Shown here one piece after another: positions 11,598 to 22,465 of a stretch of DNA of 64,000 nt. Origin of the DNA: Brachionus plicatilis (Eukaryota; Rotifera; Eurotatoria; Ploima; Brachionidae); assembly GCA_010279815.1 (NCBI GenBank), contig QEOQ01000226.1:1469979-1533978 (forward strand). The letters are read 5' to 3'. The notes under the pieces are model-generated. The model was given only the letters and a program-made list of their open reading frames with translations. It was not told where the DNA came from and ran no database searches. The translations under genes were made by a program, and so were the position numbers. Positions within the stretch are counted from its first letter, which is position 1. Every line of letters starts with the position of its first letter.

Positions 11598-12555
11598 CAG
11601 TCAACTCGCGGTTTAACGAATGAGTTGGGCGGAAAAAAACCTTTTCGTTAAACCAAATTTCGTTGTATCAAAATTCCTATACAAAACGATGTGAAGGATC
11701 ATTTTAAAAACCAAATTAAAATAAAACAAAAAGCCATGTTTTTAAGTTTTTATTTAAAAAAAATTAAATTTTTATTATTTAAAATTAATTTTTAAAAAAA
11801 TCATTAATTTTTGTTTGTTTTTTATTTGTTTGGCTTATAAAATTTTCCATTTTAAATAAGTTTTCAATCATTGAATTACAATCTTCAGTCTTTCTAACAA
11901 AAAATTCACGTAGTTTGCTAATCATTTCAATTGCGTCTTTTTAAGTGATTGATTCAGGCTCTGTTATTGTTTCGACTAATTCGTCATCAATGACATCGGT
12001 ACTGGTGTCTATATTTTTAGCTTCAATATTTCCAATAATGTCTTCATCTGTCAATTGACCATTTGAAGGAAGATCTTCGTCTATTTTTATGTACGCAAAT
12101 TGATCGAAATATAACTTTTTGGCTAAAAAAGTAATTTCTTTTTCCGAATTATCCTCTTCTTCGACATCATTGGCACCAAATAAATGATCTCCTTTGAAAC
12201 CCGCTTTACGAAAACAATTTTGTAAAGTAACTGGCGTAACGTCGTTCCAGCATTTTTTGATTTTATAAATTGCTTGTAAAACATCGATTGGGGGTGGAAT
12301 CGATCCAAAGTCGAGTGCTTCCAATTTTTCGTGAGCAATCATTGTTCTGTATTTTACTTTGAACGAATGAATAACTCCTTGATCGAATGGTTGTAAAATT
12401 GAAGAACAATTGCTTGGAAAAAATTTAACGTTGATATTCGTGTAATTGTCAACTTTGTGACCACTAAAATTGTCGATAAACAGCAAAATCTTTCGATTTT
12501 CAGCTATTTATCGTTTGTTCCATTTGGTTAACCAATCTTTGAAAATTCTTGTTCT
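11598..12555 (-). pseudogene. Tigger/pogo-type DDE transposase fragment with one terminus
   Basis: At 11598 the sequence CAGTCAACTCGCGGTTTAACG, preceded by TA, looks like a Tigger/pogo element tip. On the minus strand, 12486-11941 encodes LFIDNFSGHKV then FFPSNCSSILQPFDQGVI, the second-Asp region of the DDE core of CENP-B/jerky-like transposases, and an acidic C-terminal tail. Upstream, F-K-D-W-L continues the fold but is separated by a stop (near 12509). At about 12556 the element is cut by a fold-back repeat. The first catalytic Asp and the DNA-binding domain are missing, so it is a dead fragment. Confidence 0.85.
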
Positions 12556-12559
12556 TGTT

Positions 12560-12770
12560 CAAAAACTTGTTCTGTAAATGAAACAAAGTGAAACAAATGT
12601 TGTTTCACCTTCTGCGGAAGTCTGCAAAATCTATGCAAATTTATTCCATTTTTTTTTTGAATCTTTTAAATTGGGTGCAATTTTGCAAAATTCGCATAGA
12701 TTTTGCAGAAGGACTTCCGCAGAAGGTGAAACAGCATTTGTTTCACTTTCATTTACAGAACAAGCTTTTG
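12560..12770. repeat. Fold-back element inserted in the Tigger fragment
   Basis: Two inverted arms of about 80-90 bp: left begins CAAAAACTTGTTCTG, right ends CAGAACAAGCTTTTG, around an AT-rich centre. Both arms contain GCAGAAGG- and GTGAAACA-type words. Related half-copies lie at 40384-40530, 52630-52780 and 63690-63840. No coding capacity. The small open frames across it are shadows of the palindrome. Confidence 0.8.
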
Positions 12771-12891
12771 ATAATTAGAACAAAAGTTATAGAACTTTTA
12801 TTTGTGTATTGGAAGCTTGGTATGAAATTTCACAATGCCGAAGAATAAACTTTGTTTATGGTAGCTAGCGTGTTCATTTATTTACAGAAAT

Positions 12892-13332
12892 GCTACGATA
12901 CATGGTTCTGAGGTAAATTACGCAATTTCCCGTATTTTACGTAAAAATACTGCTGTAAATAGTTATTTATAAACAGAGTCGGTTGATGCAACTTTTTATG
13001 ATGTAAAATTTTTAAATGCAAAGAATTAATTTTGTAGTAGATTGAAAATCAGAACCACAAAAACTTTTACTTTTTTTTACGTTTTTTTAATTTTTTTTTC
13101 TTTTCTTCACGATTTTTACCTCAAAAATTATTTTTTTAAGTAATTACGTAAAATTTGGTAATTTATTTTTTATGCCTTGGAAATTCAAATAAATTTTTTT
13201 TTCATTTTTTGTTGAAATATTCTATTAAAAGTCGTAAAAATTGATCTTTTTGTTTCACTGTTGTGTTTTTCATTTTTTTACGTAAAAATTGGTAAATTTA
13301 CGTAATTTTACCTCAAAACCATGTATCGTAGC
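12892..13332. repeat. MITE-like element with GCTACGATACATGG inverted ends
   Basis: Ends GCTACGATACATGGTTCTGAG and its reverse complement, with TTACGTAA-type words inside both arms. Length 441 bp, no open frame. I could not find a convincing TSD. Related TTACGTAAATT words occur near 41985-42040 and 49540-49680. Confidence 0.65.
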
Positions 13333-13484
13333 TGCACTTTGTAATAAAAGTTTAAACAAATATTTTAAGTTTTTACAGTTAAATATCAATATTAAAAACG
13401 GAAATTTTAAATAATATTAAGTTACTTTGTTTCAAAATTAAATATTTATATAAAGTTGTTTTGCCAAGGGTTTACAATTTTTTC

Positions 13485-13629
13485 AAAAAAAATTTGCAGA
13501 ATTTTTTGTAATATACATTCCATTTCAAAGTTTCTTTTTTTTCGCAGTTCATTTTTGTTTTTTGTAATTCATTAGACGACATATTTAAATGTCCATTATT
13601 GCCTCCTGAAACGATAGTCTTTTTATCCT
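13485..13629 (-). pseudogene. Possible isolated exon with WD40-like motif
   Basis: After a TTTTTCAG acceptor, the minus strand reads EDKKTIVSGGNNGHLNM, which resembles one blade of a WD40 propeller. It stays open to about 13485. No partner exons are visible within 1 kb on either side. Could be a stray gene fragment or chance; low confidence. Confidence 0.2.
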
Positions 13630-14079
13630 CTGAAAAACATATTAAAATTTTGCCAACAAACAGTTCTCTCAGTCAATCTTTAGATATCATTTAGATTATA
13701 TCTTCATAAATGAATAGAGTTTGAAAATTTTTGATATACAGCAAAATATTTTAACAAAACGATTTTTATTATTACACTCAGTAAAATTAGAAAGACAAAA
13801 CCTTTGAACATAGCACTAAAATTGAAGTCAATAAGACAAATATATTACAAGCATAAAATATTCCTTGTTTGACAAATTTTCAATAACCAATTATATAAAA
13901 ACGTTTTTGAATACTTAGGGAAAAATTATAAGATGCTTGATAGAGAAAATATTTCTTTCATTAAACAGTTTTCAAACTCGAAGATCTGACTCATATAAAT
14001 TTCACTGAATACAGTTAAGTGTTCGGTGTAATTTATATACTATATGCATTGTTTAAATTAATTTTTAGTCTCTATTTTT

Positions 14080-14280
14080 CATTTAAATTTTGGCATAAAA
14101 TTTAAATCTATTTTAAAAATGTGTATTTAGTGATGTTAGAATATTTGGTGAATCATAATATTTCATTTTAAGTAGAAGAATTCAAAAAGCGTTTAAAATC
14201 TCAAATTTTACTCCAACAAAAATCAAAATACACGATAAGCATTCAATTTCTAAAAAAGCTTCAAGTATTGTTTGATATGA
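14080..14280 (+). repeat. About 200-bp subterminal motif, first of five copies
   Basis: Contains TTTCATTTTAAGTAGAAGAA and ends near TTCAAGTATTGTTTGAT. Further copies in the same orientation lie at about 15490-15720 and 20290-20470, and in reverse at about 31680-31850 and 33110-33330. The last four belong to the inverted arms described below; this first copy lies just outside the left arm, flanking 14.3-15.3 kb as a direct repeat. Confidence 0.75.
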
Positions 14281-14315
14281 ACTTCCATTTGAGCGTCTAT
14301 TTGGTTTTCTACTTG

Positions 14316-14796
14316 CTATTCGCCCATTTGTGGTGCTGGTGCAGGAGTTGTTGTACTTATTTGTGGTTGTCTAATTTGATTAGAAATTGGTGGATGATTA
14401 CTGTCTTCGTTAGCTGAATTTGTACCCCAATCTGAATCGTCGGGTTCAGGTCTAGGTCTTTTATTCGGTTTTGGTGATTCGTTATTTAGTTTTCCTCTAC
14501 CTCTGCCTCTACCACTTTCTACTTTTATTTCTCCAGATCCTCCTGTTTCTCCTTGTACTTGATTTATGGGTCCATCGGTTTAGTTGTTGGTTGTTGTGTT
14601 TGAGGTTGTTTTACTTGATTAGGCTTTTTTGTTACTGTTTGATAAGGAACTACTGGTAATTCTTCTTTAGCTTTATCCATTTTATATTTTTCTAACTTTT
14701 CGGCGGGTTTGTGTATTATTTCTTTAACGCTTAAAGCTTCTCCTAATCCATTTGGACCTGTTTTTTTTTATGTCATCAGAAACGCCTTTAGTTACT
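14316..14796 (-). pseudogene. Unidentified protein fragment with RGRGRG tract
   Basis: Minus-strand coding-like sequence. From about 14760 it reads GPNGLGEALSVKEIIHKPAEK, then a proline/glutamine-rich stretch to a stop. A one-base shift near 14580 restores a second frame with GETGGSGEIKVE, SGRGRGRGK and KRPRPEPDDSDWG, ending at TAG 14316-14318. The RGRGRG tract resembles an AT-hook or RGG box, suggesting nucleic-acid binding. I do not recognise the family. It diverges from the 38-bp palindrome at 14798 and faces away from the plus-strand block on the other side. Confidence 0.4.
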
Positions 14797-14797
14797 T

Positions 14798-14835
14798 ACA
14801 TGTATGGGTATGCACATGTGCATACCCATACATGT
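14798..14835. repeat. Perfect 38-bp palindrome
   Basis: ACATGTATGGGTATGCACA followed directly by its exact reverse complement, with no spacer. It lies between the minus-strand RGRGRG fragment and the plus-strand fragment starting at 14836. Confidence 0.95.
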
Positions 14836-15340
14836 TATTTGAAAACGTCAGAATCATCGGCGTGGACAACGAATCCTTTACTGGAAAGCGCCACTACCAC
14901 GTTCTTCGTGACTCAAAGCTATATAAGAGAGCAGCAAGGGACTTATCCAAGTTTACTCTCGAGCAAATTGGTATCAGCTACCACTTAGCAAGACAAGCAT
15001 TCAACAATATGCACTATGGCGAAATTTAAGATTTAAATCATTATGAAAATTTGGTTGCGTACATTCAACGCAAAAAAGTAATTTTTGAAAATTCAAATAT
15101 AAACTTTCTCAAGTAATTCGAGTTTTGGACACCATTGAGCGCATGTAGGCGCCAAATAAGTTTTCAAAAGAAGATATGGCAGATTTCCGCCGTATGTACC
15201 CGGAGCCAGATGCGTGGCATGGGAACGTCATCAAGCTGAAGCTGACCAAGAGCTATACGGACCAATTGGAACAAATGGAAGTCCAGAGATACGATGAGGA
15301 CAGCTTCATCTTCAGTTATAATAAAAATAAAATTTAAATT
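14836..15340 (+). pseudogene. Unidentified degenerate coding block
   Basis: First open part (to 15029) reads VRIIGVDNESFTGKRHYHV and LEQIGISYHLARQAFNNMHY. A second part near 15115-15340 gives QVIRVLDTIERM, a TAG stop, then KFSKEDMADFRRMYPEPDAW and ends EDSFIFSYNKNKI. Base composition is much richer in G and C than the flanks, as expected of real coding sequence. The stop between ERM and APNKF could come from TGG to TAG. Family unknown to me; perhaps a gene captured by the surrounding element. Its 3' end overlaps the outer edge of the left inverted arm. Confidence 0.4.
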
Positions 15341-16601
15341 TAGAGATATGTTTTTTAGAGAAATTACTATTTTGAATATCTGTTTGCTTGGTTGACTTTT
15401 TTATCATTTTAACTTCAAGTAAAATTAAAGGACAAATTTTAATTTCAAATTTGCAATGCTTGTAATTTTACTAAAAAATGAAAAATTCTTTGCATTCTAT
15501 ATGCTTTGTTTAAATTCCTTTTTTGTCTCAATTTTTCATTTAAAATTTGGCATAAAATTTAAATCTATTTTTAGAATGTGTATTAGTTAATCATAATATT
15601 TCATTTTAAGTAGAAGAATACAAAAAGCATTTAAAATTTCAAAATTTTCTCTCAAAAATCAAAATGCACGATAAGCCAACTACTTCTAAAAAAGCTTTAA
15701 GTATTATTTGATTATCGATTTAAAAAAAAAAAAAATTTAAGTTATTATCAATTAGGTGGACAGGAAACAAATAAAAATGGTAAAATAGATACTTTAAATA
15801 ATGAGAGAAATGTAAATCTTCTTTAAAGAAAAAGAATTTTTAAAGTTATTTAAAAACATAGATCAAAAACTTGAAAGTAAATCTAAAGTTTTTATGGGTA
15901 TTTTTTTAATTTTATTGTTTTGAAAGGTACAAAAAGCATACTTCTTAAAGACTCAAAAGGTATTTTTTCTTTATTATTTTCTAAATTAAATTTTTTTTAA
16001 AAATTTTTTGATTTTAAAGAATCAAAGAATGTCCTAAATAAAATTGAAGGTTTCTTTCAAATAAAACAATCGAATAAAATTTTCGATTACTTTTTAGAGA
16101 CATTTGATCTACTCCATAAAGATGCTGAAGGTATTTTGTTCTTAAAAAAAAACTTTGTTTTAATGACATTCTTGGAATTTTCTAGAGACAAGAAATGTAC
16201 TCCATGAAGATTTAGAGAGTATTTTGTTTTTAAGAAATTATGAATTTTATTTAGTGAAAAAAATTCAACAAGATGTTTCAAGTATTGAATGATTTTTTAG
16301 AAAAACATTAATATATTTATTTTATTAAGGTATTAATCAATCGATTCAAAATGGTAATTTTTTTGTTTAACGAAAAAATTTCATCTTATAAAATATTCCC
16401 ATTAACTTAGAAAATTTTAACTGCATGAGTTTACTAAAAAATTTTTTTACTAAAAAATTTCCAAAAAAAATTTTTTTGAAGGTTTGAAAATTTTATTTAT
16501 TTATTTTTTTAAATTTAAATTTTATTATAGAAATCAGTGGTTTAATTTTTAAATTGATCCGATACACACCATTTGTTTCAATATTTTTAAGTCTGCTTTC
16601 G
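15330..16601 (-). repeat. Left inverted arm, outermost part
   Basis: Reverse complement of about 32160-33540, near-identical over most of its length. It contains one subterminal motif (15490-15720) and the 88-bp repeat region (16090-16280). It is broken at 16601 by the MULE-like insertion and resumes at 19982. Confidence 0.85.
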
Positions 16602-19600
16602 GGCAAAATGTAAATAATTTTACATTTTTACATTTTCATATTTTTATATAATTTCTAATATTATTTGTGCAATATTTCAGATTTTTTTTAAAATTTTATT
16701 CTTGAATTTCATAATTAATTAATTTTTCTTGTTTTTGAAGGAAGAATAAATAAAAATTTATAACCTTTAATAAGTTTTAATAAAATCTAAATTTTATAAT
16801 GCATGTGTAAATAAAAATATTTGAGAAAAATTTTTATTTTACTCAATGTGCTACTGATCACTTAGTTCATCGATTCTGAATAGAAGTTGTCTGATTCGAT
16901 CAAGCAACTTGAATCAATGGGTTCTCGTGGGCAAAAAACCTTGATCTAGTGCCTCAAATCCGGCTCGAATCCGGCCGGCCCACTGGGCAAATGTCCAAAC
17001 AAACCTTATGAATACTCGTTTTATATCCGTCATAAAACACATCCGTTGCTCCTAATGATCGTGGCCAATATCTTAATTAAGCTCTCATAACCAGTCAATC
17101 TTTAAAAGCGAACCAGCACGCTACGATTTGTTCAATTTTTGGATTATTTGGTTCATTATAAAATACGTTTACCTAATGTTTAATGTTAGAAGAAAAGTGC
17201 ATTCACAAGGTTTATTTAAAGTGAACTCAGACAAACTTTCGCTATTGATCTTACAAATTTTGATATTAAATCAGAAAGTAAAGCGATGGTTGTCAAGCTA
17301 GCCAGCATTATTTTGGATCCGTGCCCGGTTGAAACTGTGCTAAATCAAGAATTGAAATTAATGTCAAATTGAATGGCTTGATGCAAGATGACAATTTAAA
17401 AATATATTTTAACGACAAAATTAAAATTCAAGGACGCTGCGGTAAAAAGTGCGGCCAGTGTAGGAGAAAATGAATTTTAGAACTTTTTTATTTATTTTGT
17501 AATTTTTTTTTCAAAATGTTTTTTGTTAATTTTTTTTGTTTTTCTTTAACTTTTTAAAAAGCTGATCAATTTGTTGATCTTATTGTCTCTGTGGCAAAAA
17601 TAACCTTTTTAATTTAAAATTGATCATTAAAAATTGAAAAATAAAATATTTGAATTTTTACTATACATTTTATATTATAAAAAACTAAAAATAAAAGTTT
17701 TGTTTTAGCTTTATGGCCCTTTCAATTTTCTTAAAAAAAAGATTTTTTATTTATAACTATGATTTATTGAAGAAACTTCCCTACAGTTCAAAAGTTGATA
17801 TGTGTGAAAACAGAGAAAAACCCCTTACAATAGGTTTTTTAAATCATCATTTTGTTCCTTTACTGACTTCCAAATTTGATAAAGTAAAAGAAATTGTAAA
17901 TGATTCTTTTATGAAACAAAGATTGTTATTTTTTGAAAAATATTAGTAATTATTCATAAATTGGGTAAAATTTTCAAATATTTTTCATATCTATTTTGGC
18001 AAAATTTGTATTTTTTTAACTTATATAATCTTTGTAAATTATTATTTTTAATAAACAGTATTTAACAATAATAAATTTATCCTTTTATCATTCAAATAAA
18101 GGTAACCACACCTTTCTTGGTTTCTTTTTAGCGTAAATCAGAGCCATAACATAACCTAAAGCCAAAATACACTTTGTTTTCTTCTTTGTAGTAAAATTTG
18201 TTTTTGATTGCTAGTCAAAAACATTTACATTAAACTTTGCGCTTTTAGCCTCGGGTGTCAACGACCATTTAAAAGTGTTGAACTTTTAGTTGAAATTGAT
18301 TTTGGACCCGATAATTATAAAAATTTAAATATTTAAAATCAAAAGGCTCTCTTTGTTTGCTTCATAAAATATTTGCTATAAATACTCACTACAAGGCTAA
18401 TCAGTTAAAGGATCAGATGGCTACCGCCTGTTTAATTATCCTTAGACTGTGAAGAAATCTTAAAAGAGATATTCAGCCACAACAAAAAAATTCTACTCTT
18501 CTTCAGCAAACTCACATAAAATTGGAATAAAATACAAACTTTTTAAAAAAGGCTTCTCATAAAGTATCTACCAGTTTAAAAGACTGCTCATCTGTAACTT
18601 TGGTATAGAAAAAACTTAATATAAAACTTAAAAAATTTAGTGAATAATCAGTACGATGAACGTGTATCACAGAAATAAAATATTAATAAGTTAAGAAAGT
18701 GAATGTTTCTTGATTTACAAGTATTAAAAAAAAAAATATCATACTTATCTTTTTGATATTGTCCTGTATATTTGAAAGTTCATTAACTTCTGATTTATAT
18801 GATAAAAATATTAATCAGTTACATTTTTTCAAATAAATAGTCTTTACAGACTATGATTAAAGTTAACTATCCCGCATTGAAAAATAAAATGAAGTAATTT
18901 GGGCTAAATTTAGAAATTTTTTTATAAAAATAGTTAAATTTATTTTTATACAGATAATTTTAGAAACTTTTTAAGCTTTTATTTAAAAAAATCCAGAAAT
19001 TCTGAAACTAAACAAGAAAATTACAATAAAAAAGCGAATTACAAAATAATTATATCTATCAAATTTAATTCAGCTAAATTTATTTATTTCTTTAACTTAA
19101 TTTATCTTTAAAAAATTAAAAAATTTAGTAAACTTTATTTAACAAAATAATTTAAAATTCTGAATTATTATTATTAATAAAATTAATAAATAACTCACTA
19201 AAAAGGTTGAAACATGACGAATAATAAAAGTCTCCATACATCTCATTTATTTTATCTGTAGCTCTCTTATAATTTCTCCTTTATTCATTTCTCTTCTGTA
19301 GTAATTACCTTGGTCGCGGCTTACATAACTTCACTAAAAAAATATCCTTAAGGCTTCGATATTAAGTAAAAAAAATGGGATAAAAAAGATATTGAAATAA
19401 GTTATATCTCCAATGGTTTACATATAAGATTTGAATAAAATAAAAAAAAATAAAAGACATTTAAAGAATAACCTATTAAAGCTAATGGTATAGTTAATTT
19501 CAGTGAAAGCATATACAGTGTAGTTAAAAAAATGTATATACGATCATCTAATTCTCAATCTTTTAAAAATTTACAAAATTTTTGGAACAACTGATTTAAA

Positions 19601-19981
19601 AAGAATACGAAATAATGATAATACAAATTACTTTTATATTTGATTGTATCTTCCAAATAGATATATTATTTTATATATATGAAAATTATGAAATTTTTAT
19701 TATTGAAAAATTCATTTTCTTATGTTAGTCTTGAAATACCTGTAAACTTATTTCAATACTCAAATATTTTTGTTTGCAAATATATTTAAAAAAATTAAGA
19801 TTTTATAAACTTATTTGTGGTTATAAATTTTTATTATTTTGACTCCTTCAGACAAAAAAAATTAATTAATTATGAAAATTCATCATTATAAAAAAAAAAA
19901 ATTTCTGAAATACTGCACAAAAAATACTAGAAAATGTAAAAATATGAAAATTAAAAAATATAAAATTATTTACATTTTGCC
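16602..19981. mobile_element. 3.38-kb MULE-like element, TIR GGCAAAATG, 8-bp TSD
   Basis: Left end GGCAAAATGTAAATAATTTT and right end its reverse complement; the 8-bp TGCTTTCG lies outside both (16594-16601 and 19982-19989). The right arm of the large inverted repeat has the empty site at about 32150-32165, a clear before/after pair. Inside are a GC-richer patch (16860-17110), a small cysteine-rich frame ending GRCGKKCGQCRRK (about 17360-17473), an OTU-like remnant (17713-17946), and about 2 kb of AT-rich sequence without genes (17947-19981). The TIR matches the 329-bp MITE at 37436. No transposase core was found, so this copy appears non-autonomous. Confidence 0.8.
17713..17946 (+). pseudogene. 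OTU-like C-terminal remnant in the MULE-like element
   Basis: Seventy-seven codons with KPLTIGFLNHHFVPLLTSKF. NHHFVPL resembles the catalytic-histidine block of OTU proteases, as in WNPNHFVPVV of the 1136-5791 element. It starts after a GTTTTAG acceptor, so it is probably an exon. The cysteine block is not visible upstream. Assignment is tentative. Confidence 0.35.
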
Positions 19982-20815
19982 TGCTTTCGTTTGTTATCGC
20001 GTTATTTAAATAATTTTTTTTTTTCATTATTTATCTAATTATATATAATTTATATCATTTTAATCTTTTTTTTGTTTGTTTAAGCTTTATCTCTCATTAT
20101 TTGTTTACTTTAAATCATTAAAAGTTTTGTTTTAAAATTTTAGTAAAAAATAAAATTACGAATTTCAGTTGTTTTAAAGTCATTTTTGCTTTAAATAAAA
20201 ATTTTATTATAGTATTTAATTCAGCTCTTCAGAATAAAATTAAATTAATGCATATAATTAATGTTATTGGGAAGTATTGATTACTGATGTTTATATCTAT
20301 TTAAAAATGTGTATTTAGTGATGTAAGACTATTTGGTGAATGATAATATTTCATTTTAAGTAGAAGAATTCAAAAAACGTTTAAAATCTCAAATTTCACT
20401 CCTACAAAAATCAAAATGCACAATAGGTATTCAATTTTTAAAAAGGTTCAAGTATTGTTCGATTATAGATAAACAGTCGGTATTTCAAAAACGAAAAGGC
20501 CACTATGGTCGCGACCCAAAACCGAGTCATCAGCGGCGCAAAAACCAAACGAACCGTCCCAACCGAACCATCGATCGTACCGAACCGAACCATCTTACCG
20601 AACCATGTAAATTTATTGACTTGATGAACTAATTTTAGCATTTTTATTTTTATATTTATTTTTATTTTTGTTATTTTAAAATTCACAAATATTTAACTAA
20701 TAAAGTGAAGACTTTTTTGAAAATTGTTTTTTGTTGAACCTATTGAACCGATAGCACCGACAGGACGGTCCAAATGTCTATGTCATAAATATGCGGTAAT
20801 TAATTTATTTATTTC
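19982..20815 (-). repeat. Left inverted arm, second part
   Basis: Reverse complement of about 31333-32150, near-identical. It holds a subterminal motif (20290-20470) and a GC-rich patch at 20500-20600 with repeated GAACCG/CGGTTC-type words. The 82-codon open frame here and its mirror at 31451-31699 have the same translation because the arms are near-identical, not because a protein is conserved. Confidence 0.85.
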
Positions 20816-21235
20816 TATTTTATCATTTTATTTATTTAATCTATTATACAAGAATTACGTAAATTACGTATAATGGAAACATTTTATGGTTAAAAATATT
20901 TAATATTCTATTAGAGTTAAGTTCAAAAATAGAAAAGCTAAAATTTGACTTTTTTTCTATTTCTTAATTAACTCTACAATTATTTTTAATTTTTTTTTTG
21001 AGAGCAAAGAAAATTTTTTTGTTAGAGTAAAAGTTTAATTTTGGGCTTTACTCTAAGAGTCGTGAACAAGAGTTTACGGTAACTCGTTCAGATATAATAA
21101 TAAATTCCGTTGAAATTCACCGTTGAAAAACTGAATCTCGTCTGTTTGGTGAGGTTAAGTTGGTCATAGTTCACATATTTTACGATAAATTATTACGTAT
21201 AATGGAAACATTTTATTGTTAAAAATATTTAATAT
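20805..21235. repeat. About 390-bp repeat unit U, rearranged copy
   Basis: Contains TAATGGAAACATTTTATGG, ACGGTAACTCGTTCAG and TGAATCTCGTCTGTTTGGTG. Full copies also lie at 26395-26800 (same orientation) and 30930-31335 (reverse), with a partial one at 26280-26390. The copy here ends by jumping back to its own ACGTATAATGG segment at about 21193 and then into unrelated DNA. This implies an unequal or template-switch event that split the left arm. Confidence 0.75.
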
Positions 21236-21499
21236 TCAAAAATGCGGTCTACTTTTTGACGACAACTGGACAACGCTATAATATGATTATAGAAGAAGTT
21301 TTTTAGCCAGAACAAGTACAACTACTTTTAAGCCGATCATTTTTATCGATTTAAATTCTAGTAATTAATTCTAAATCTGTTTTCTAAATTATATAAAAAA
21401 TTAGCTTTTTTGAAATTAAAAGTAAATTAAATTTTGAACGAGAGCTCTAAAACAAGAGCTAGATGACTTTTTCTTTTTTTGCAATAATGCTTAGGTAAT

Positions 21500-21561
21500 T
21501 CTCTTAAACCATCCGACCGCGTTCCGTGTTTTAGTAAAAAACAGGTGTTTTAGCATAAGCC
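21500..21561. repeat. Solo MULE terminus
   Basis: CCGTGTTTTAGTAAAAAACAGG followed by TGTTTTAGCATAAGCC matches the tip of the right TIR of the 1136-5791 MULE apart from a short deletion. No partner terminus was found nearby, so it is a relic end of the same family. Confidence 0.65.
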
Positions 21562-22465
21562 TTTGGCTCGATACAATAAACAAAAAAAAATAAAATTTAT
21601 CATTTGCACAACTAATCTTTGCGGATAACATATTTTGATCTTAAAAATGTCTGCAAAAAACAGTGCTGATTTGATGCTTGGGATTTTAGTAATTTTAAGT
21701 AATTTTTCATAATTTAACATTTTCTTACATAATTTTTCAAAAAATTACTTTAAATTACCTAAAACCCTAGTATGAAATCAGCACTTTATTTTAGAATAGT
21801 TAATATCTTTCTTTTAAATATTTTAATAATTGTCTAATCAATTTATTCGAACATTATGGAAGAGTTATAAGATCTTTTTTGTGTCACTTAATGTTGTGTC
21901 AGCTAAAATATTTCAAATAAAAGTCTTTAAATATCTAGGTCATTGATTAAAAATTTTCAGTCATTAGTTGTGTCAGACTTTTTTCAGATTTTTTTGCTGA
22001 ATTTGGAGAAATTTGTTTTTTACATATTATTCAAATCTTGAAGATCATCAAACTTTTACTTAAAATTAAAGCTTGATTTTACTTTAATTTGAAAAAAAAA
22101 TCATTCACACGGGTATTGATTTCACAGTATATTTCTAGACTTACAAAAACAGAAACTAGTTTCTTTCTAAGTTGATATTAAAAAATACTGCTATGTTAAA
22201 TTTGTCAATTTAATTTTTTAGTTCTCCAAATTGGTAAACTTTGGAACAAAACTTGAAAAATATTCTAAATATTCCGAATAAAGTTTAAACAAGGTATCTT
22301 TATTTATAAAAATTAAAAAAATTTATAGATCTAATCAAAAATTAAACAGAGGCAAATTTTCTATGCAAATCCTATGTTCCTCTTTCTGATGAAAATTTAT
22401 TTTGTTATTAAAAAGAAAAATTATCTGAAGAAAGAAATAACGGCAATTCCAGAATACCTTTTGAG
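21562..22465. other. AT-rich gap before the hAT element
   Basis: No gene seen. An inverted pair near 21700 (AAAATTACT-type words) suggests a small decayed hairpin. Confidence 0.4.

Noticed and set aside
12578..12848. Two overlapping open frames near 12.6 kb
   Set aside because: They cross a fold-back element and have no protein-like features.
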